From assembly GCA_937898445.1 (NCBI GenBank), contig CALEJY010000064.1, positions 1 to 8,572 on the forward strand: a DNA stretch of 8,572 nt, written 5' to 3'. Each line of letters starts with the position of its first letter. Within the stretch, counting starts at the first letter, position 1. The stretch comes from an uncultured Candidatus Melainabacteria bacterium. GTDB taxonomy: Bacteria > Cyanobacteriota > Vampirovibrionia > Gastranaerophilales > Gastranaerophilaceae. This document shows positions 6,029 to 8,572 of this stretch, piece after piece. The notes under the pieces are model-generated. The model searched no databases. It saw only the letters and a program-made list of their open reading frames with translations, and was not told the DNA's origin. Position numbers and translations under genes: made by a program.

Positions 6029-7057
6029 CTATTTTAAATACTCTCTATAAAAACTTTCTATTTTATCAAAAGGAATTTTATCCGTATTGTCATATAAATC
6101 CGTATGGTTTGCACCTTCAATAATTAAAAGTTCTTTATTATCACCTTTTAATTTTTTAAAAGCATCTTCTGAAAAATATCTTGAATGTGCATTTTCGCCA
6201 TGAATTACAAGAACGGCACTTTTAATTTCATTAGAATATTTTAAAATCGGCTGATTTATTAAAGATAGAACGGAAGTCATATTCCATTTGCCGTTTGAAT
6301 TTATTGAGCGAGGGTGGAAACCTCTTTTTGTTTTGTAGTAGTTATAATAATCTTGAACAAATTGAGCTTCGTTGCCTGTCAGTTTTTCAGGTAAACCGTC
6401 AGCACCTTTGTAAGTTCCATTCTTAAAATCTTCAGTTCTTTGTTTATTAAGGTTTTGTTTCATTTCATATCTTGCGTTTTCATCTACCGAATCGTTGTAA
6501 CCCTTTGCGGACACTCTTGTCATATCATACATTGTACTTGCAACAGTTGCTTTAATTCTTGTATCAATTTGAGCAGCATTAATCGCAAAACCGCCGAAAC
6601 CGCAAATTCCTAAAATACCAATTTTATCAGAATCAACATTTTTATTGTTTGAAAGATAATCAACTGCAGCAGAAAAATCTTCCGTATTAATATCAGGACT
6701 TGCAATATGTCTTGGTTCCCCTTTACTTTCGCCGGTGTAACTCGGGTCAAATGCAAGTGTAATAAACCCACGTTCAGCCAAAGTTTGAGCATATAATCCT
6801 GAAGCCTGTTCTTTTACCGCACCAAAAGGCCCTGAAATTGCGATAGCAGAAAGTTTGTCATCTTTATTCATAGTTTTTGGAGTATATAAATCCCCTGCAA
6901 GTTCAATTCCGAAACGGTTTTTGAATGTAACTTTTTCAATATTTACTTTATCTGATTTATGAAAAACTTTATCCCATTTTTCCTTTGCATTTGCTATAGT
7001 TGAACCTCCTATAATAAATAATGCCATTAATCCTAATACTAACAGTTTTTTAAACAT
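6029..7057 (-). CDS. Exported alpha/beta hydrolase with probable Cys nucleophile
   Basis: This 342-residue protein starts with a signal peptide: F-K-K then a hydrophobic core at about 5-18 and an A-N-A-K cleavage site after residue 24. The mature part is an alpha/beta hydrolase of the dienelactone-hydrolase-like/YcjY type (COG1073-like, by recall). Features in order are A-I-A-I-S-G-P-F-G-A-V-K near 71-82 (oxyanion region), L-A-F-D-P-S-Y-T-G-E-S-K-G near 101-113, G-I-L-G-I-C-G-F-G-G at 147-156 with Cys152 in the nucleophile elbow, a cap region at about 175-265, V-I-H-G-E-N-A-H-S-R-Y-F at 284-295, and N-H-T-D-L-Y-D at 317-323 with the likely catalytic His318. The substrate is unknown; esters or lactones are possible and peptidase activity cannot be excluded. 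A strong AGAGGAGAG lies just before the ATG. It is the first gene of an operon with the flavoprotein and is divergent from a LysR gene that probably controls it. Confidence 0.88.
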   Translation of the reverse strand: MFKKLLVLGLMALFIIGGSTIANAKEKWDKVFHKSDKVNIEKVTFKNRFGIELAGDLYTPKTMNKDDKLSAIAISGPFGAVKEQASGLYAQTLAERGFITLAFDPSYTGESKGEPRHIASPDINTEDFSAAVDYLSNNKNVDSDKIGILGICGFGGFAINAAQIDTRIKATVASTMYDMTRVSAKGYNDSVDENARYEMKQNLNKQRTEDFKNGTYKGADGLPEKLTGNEAQFVQDYYNYYKTKRGFHPRSINSNGKWNMTSVLSLINQPILKYSNEIKSAVLVIHGENAHSRYFSEDAFKKLKGDNKELLIIEGANHTDLYDNTDKIPFDKIESFYREYLK

Positions 7058-7111
7058 AACTCTCCTCTTTATTTTTCATATAATGATTTTGAATTTCCTT
7101 TTTATAATTTT

Positions 7112-7140
7112 ATTATAAATAACTTAGTAAGATATATCAA
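7112..7140 (-). promoter_or_regulatory. Near-consensus sigma70 promoter of the hydrolase operon
   Basis: On the minus strand TTGATA (7140-7135) is followed by exactly 17 bases and then a perfect TATAAT (7117-7112). Transcription should start near 7105, leaving a leader of about 48 bases with a strong ribosome site before the hydrolase ATG. So good a core promoter should be active on its own, which would fit repression by the LysR protein or activation from a low basal level. The -35 box lies within the divergent intergenic region shared with lysR. Confidence 0.75.
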
Positions 7141-7168
7141 ATACTTATTTTGAATATTTAATTATTGT

Positions 7169-7191
7169 TTTTATCTATAACTATGATAAAA
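7169..7191. promoter_or_regulatory. Symmetric T-N11-A site, candidate LysR-type operator
   Basis: TTTTATC (7169-7175) and GATAAAA (7185-7191) form a perfect 7-bp inverted repeat around nine bases. The inner ATC-N9-GAT is an exact T-N11-A box, the general form bound by LysR-type regulators. It is centred about 75 bases upstream of the predicted hydrolase start, the usual place for the primary recognition site, and lies just before the lysR start codon, so binding could also shut down lysR itself. The assignment is inferred from form and position; A/T-rich DNA makes chance symmetry likelier. Confidence 0.5.
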
Positions 7192-7198
7192 TATTATT

Positions 7199-8086
7199 AT
7201 GGAATTTAGAGTATTAAAATATTTTTTAGAAACAGCAAGGGAAGGTAGTATTACTCATGCCGCTGAGAGATTAAATGTAACTCAGCCAACAATGTCAAAA
7301 CAATTAAAAGATTTGGAAACCGAACTAGGTCAAAAATTGTTCATCAGAACTAATTATTCAATTCGTCTGACAGAAGGAGGAATGTTATTAAAAGACAGGG
7401 CTGAAGATATTATTGAACTTGTTGAAAAAACAAAAGAAGAATTTAAGTCTTTGAATGATGTTTACAAAGGGGATATTTATATAGGGAGTGCAGAATCTGA
7501 TTCAATTAAATACTTTGCAAGAGCTATAAAATCACTGCAAGAAAAATATCCTGATATTAAAATCCATATCAGAAGCGGAAACATAAATGATGTAACTCAA
7601 AGACTTGATAAGGGGCTATTGGATTTTGCAATAATTATGAAAATGGCAGATTTATCAAAGTATAATTATATGGATATACCTGCAAAAGAGACTTGGGGTA
7701 TTATATTAAGAAAAGATGATTTGTTAAGCAAAAGAGAAAGCTTAACTTTAAAAGATATTCAGAAATTGCCTTTAATATGTTCAGAACAATGGATCGAACA
7801 AGATGTTCCAGAATGGTTTAAGCAGAATGAAAACAAACTAAATATAGTTGCAACATATAATCTTGCATATAATGCTATTATTATGGCAAGAGAGGGTTTG
7901 GGGTATGTTGTATCCTATGACAAATTAACCTATCATAATGAACTTTGTTTTATTCCTATATATCCAAAACAATACTCAAATATGAAAATAATTTGGCGAA
8001 AACATCAAACTTTAACACCTATTGTAAAATTGCTTCTTAAGGAATTAGAAATAGTGTTTAAAGATAATCATAAGGTAAATTTATGA
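7199..8086 (+). CDS. LysR-family transcriptional regulator
   Basis: The 295-residue product has standard LysR length. The N-terminal winged helix-turn-helix (about residues 1-60) includes F-R-V-L-K-Y-F-L, the recognition region I-T-H-A-A-E-R-L-N-V-T-Q-P-T-M-S-K-Q-L-K-D-L-E, and L-G-Q-K-L-F-I-R. A linker helix spans about 60-88, and the effector-binding domain, of the periplasmic-binding-protein fold, follows from about 90 (G-D-I-Y-I-G-S-A-E-S-D) to 285. It would bind DNA as a tetramer and respond to a small molecule, whose identity is not visible. It is transcribed divergently from the hydrolase/flavoprotein operon across a 141-base gap, the classic layout for a LysR regulator and its target. 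No Shine-Dalgarno sequence precedes the ATG, and a TATGAT -10-like box at 7182-7187 is only about 11 bases upstream, so translation may be leaderless or nearly so. Confidence 0.95.
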   Translation: MEFRVLKYFLETAREGSITHAAERLNVTQPTMSKQLKDLETELGQKLFIRTNYSIRLTEGGMLLKDRAEDIIELVEKTKEEFKSLNDVYKGDIYIGSAESDSIKYFARAIKSLQEKYPDIKIHIRSGNINDVTQRLDKGLLDFAIIMKMADLSKYNYMDIPAKETWGIILRKDDLLSKRESLTLKDIQKLPLICSEQWIEQDVPEWFKQNENKLNIVATYNLAYNAIIMAREGLGYVVSYDKLTYHNELCFIPIYPKQYSNMKIIWRKHQTLTPIVKLLLKELEIVFKDNHKVNL

Positions 8087-8216
8087 AATATCAATATTGC
8101 TCGAAATGTAGTAGGAATGTTTTGTAAGTTTTCTTATCATTTTTTCGCTGTCCATTTTTTATAAAATTTATTCAGAATAAAGTTTAAAAATAAAAAGAAT
8201 AAGTTTAACAAAATAC

Positions 8217-8271
8217 TCAAACTATGTGTTACAAATAATCAATCCTTGTGTTACTTTACACAATGGTTTGA
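8217..8271. repeat. Inverted repeat with nested hairpin near the island's right end
   Basis: TCAAAC-T-ATGTGT (8217-8229) is matched in reverse complement by ACACAATG-GTTTGA (8258-8271), with one mismatch or bulge separating two blocks of paired bases. The right arm can instead pair locally: TTGTGT (8246-8251), loop TACTTT, ACACAA (8258-8263). TGTGTTAC also occurs as a direct repeat at 8225-8232 and 8247-8254. The alternative pairings are mutually exclusive. Confidence 0.55.
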
Positions 8272-8293
8272 GCGCGAGTGAGCTGAGGGCGAA

Positions 8294-8333
8294 GGCTTGT
8301 ATGTGAAATAATTGAATTATGCAACATACAACC
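8294..8333. repeat. Long hairpin beside the right att-like repeat
   Basis: TTGTATGT (8297-8304) pairs perfectly with ACATACAA (8324-8331), and GG (8294-8295) pairs with CC (8332-8333) past a single bulged C. Within the loop ATAA (8308-8311) can pair with TTAT (8317-8320). No T-tract follows on either strand, so it is not an ordinary terminator. Its place about 30 bases from the right copy of the tRNA repeat fits a recombinase arm site or an RNA structure. Confidence 0.6.
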
Positions 8334-8363
8334 GTAGACCCGTTAAATGCGAACGAGTAAGCC

Positions 8364-8380
8364 AATCCCTTCCTCTCTGA
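8364..8380 (+). repeat. Right copy of 17-base direct repeat (candidate attR core)
   Basis: This copy is identical to the tRNA-Ser 3' end at 4884-4900 but stands alone: the 70 bases before it do not fold as a tRNA and have no matching acceptor 5' strand. A CGAG lies six bases before the repeat in both copies, a small extra match that may be chance. Downstream T-rich sequence (8381-8410) would be the original flank of the tRNA gene before insertion. Confidence 0.8.
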
Positions 8381-8418
8381 GTTTTATTTGTATTTATTTT
8401 AAATTTTTAGTTTAAGGC

Positions 8419-8450
8419 TTGACAAAAATAGAATTATCGTAAATTATACA
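8419..8450 (+). promoter_or_regulatory. Promoter-like sequence with long spacer
   Basis: A perfect TTGACA (8419-8424) is followed by TTATAC/TATACA at 8444-8450, a spacing of 19 to 20 bases, which is longer than the optimal 17. It could drive a gene or RNA that extends beyond the window. A nine-codon frame with ATG at 8473 follows but has no well-placed ribosome site. Confidence 0.3.
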
Positions 8451-8572
8451 ACAAACAGGAAATTCGGTTGTTATGGATATTTACTATTTATCTTTGAATT
8501 AGAGTGTTATTTTACATCTTCGATTTATGTACTGCTTTTAGAAGTTTGCGAGAGTTCAAACCATCAAGTATT

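Larger units (their letters stand above)
8087..8363. other. Non-coding right end of the island
   Basis: No supported gene lies in these 277 bases. The first 120 are very A/T-rich and offer no clear terminator for lysR. From about 8217 the sequence becomes dense in inverted repeats, and from about 8270 to 8363 it is visibly less A/T-rich than its surroundings (GAGCGCGAGTGAGC, GAGGGCGAAGGC, GCGAACGAG). The last base touches the right copy of the tRNA-derived repeat. It could be the recombination arm of the former element, a structured RNA, or both. Confidence 0.5.
4884..8380. mobile_element. Putative decayed island integrated at the tRNA-Ser 3' end
   Basis: AATCCCTTCCTCTCTGA occurs at 4884-4900, as the tRNA 3' end plus one base, and again at 8364-8380, with no tRNA around the second copy. 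A 17-base identity between a tRNA 3' end and a downstream site is the known signature of attL and attR left by tyrosine-recombinase elements. The enclosed segment is 3480 bases per repeat unit. It carries a LysR gene, a hydrolase/flavoprotein operon, two degraded gene remnants at its left end and a hairpin-rich non-coding right end. No integrase, excisionase or replication gene is visible, so it is either a remnant after deletion, or an element mobilised by an integrase elsewhere. The Shine-Dalgarno sequences of the two operon genes are stronger than those of ogt and aroA outside, which mildly supports a different origin. Confidence 0.6.

Noticed and set aside
8081..8155. 24-codon minus-strand frame overlapping the lysR 3' end
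   Set aside because: The peptide looks plausible but has no ribosome site, no recognised relative and overlaps lysR; too weak to annotate.
8283..8380. A second, degenerate tRNA ending in the right copy of the repeat
   Set aside because: There is no acceptor 5' strand, D arm or anticodon arm; only the 3' 17 bases match.
8473..8502. Nine-codon frame after the promoter-like sequence at 8419
   Set aside because: It could be a leader peptide, but the nearest AGGA is too far upstream and no attenuator or downstream gene is visible.
1..8572. CRISPR array, insertion sequence or riboswitch
   Set aside because: I saw no evenly spaced repeats, no transposase motifs and no known riboswitch core in the intergenic regions.
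8381..8572. A partial gene at the right edge
   Set aside because: All frames are interrupted by stops at short intervals and none gives a recognisable protein.

Overview
The window is strongly AT-rich chromosomal DNA from an unidentified bacterium. The weak or absent Shine-Dalgarno sequences of several genes, the lysine/asparagine-rich proteins and the low GC would suit a gut-type anaerobe such as Gastranaerophilales (Vampirovibrionia) or a low-GC Firmicute. That placement is an inference, because no marker gene settles it.

Left part, about 1-4900, looks like ordinary chromosome. It starts with a perfect 54-base palindrome that probably is a contig-end fold-back and makes the first gene look complete when it is more likely cut at its 5' end. 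Next come a lysine-rich protein of unknown function with an apparent internal duplication, a clear intrinsic terminator, an Ogt/MGMT-type DNA repair methyltransferase, and a two-pass membrane PAS histidine kinase with no partner regulator in view. The kinase has an inverted repeat over its likely promoter. Convergent to it lies aroA (EPSP synthase of the shikimate pathway). A tRNA-Ser(GGA) gene follows, transcribed away from aroA.

Right part, about 4900-8380, is bounded by a 17-base direct repeat. The left copy is the 3' end of the tRNA-Ser gene (T-arm strand, acceptor strand, discriminator and one extra base); the right copy, 3480 bases downstream, is detached from any tRNA. This is the usual footprint of an element integrated into a tRNA 3' end. 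The segment has no recognisable integrase, so it would be a decayed or helper-dependent island. At its left end are a compound hairpin and two frameshifted coding remnants, one carrying a HEPN-like R-x4-H motif of the kind found in Abi-type defence proteins. The intact cargo is a divergent LysR regulator and a two-gene operon encoding an exported alpha/beta hydrolase with a probable Cys nucleophile and an iron-sulfur flavoprotein (C-x2-C-x2-C-x5-C). The operon has a near-consensus sigma70 promoter, and the shared intergenic region holds a symmetric T-N11-A site suited to the LysR protein. The likely job is an inducible redox or detoxification response; the substrate cannot be told. The right end of the island is non-coding, less AT-rich just before the repeat, and full of inverted repeats.

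The last 190 bases hold a promoter-like sequence but no gene I can support.
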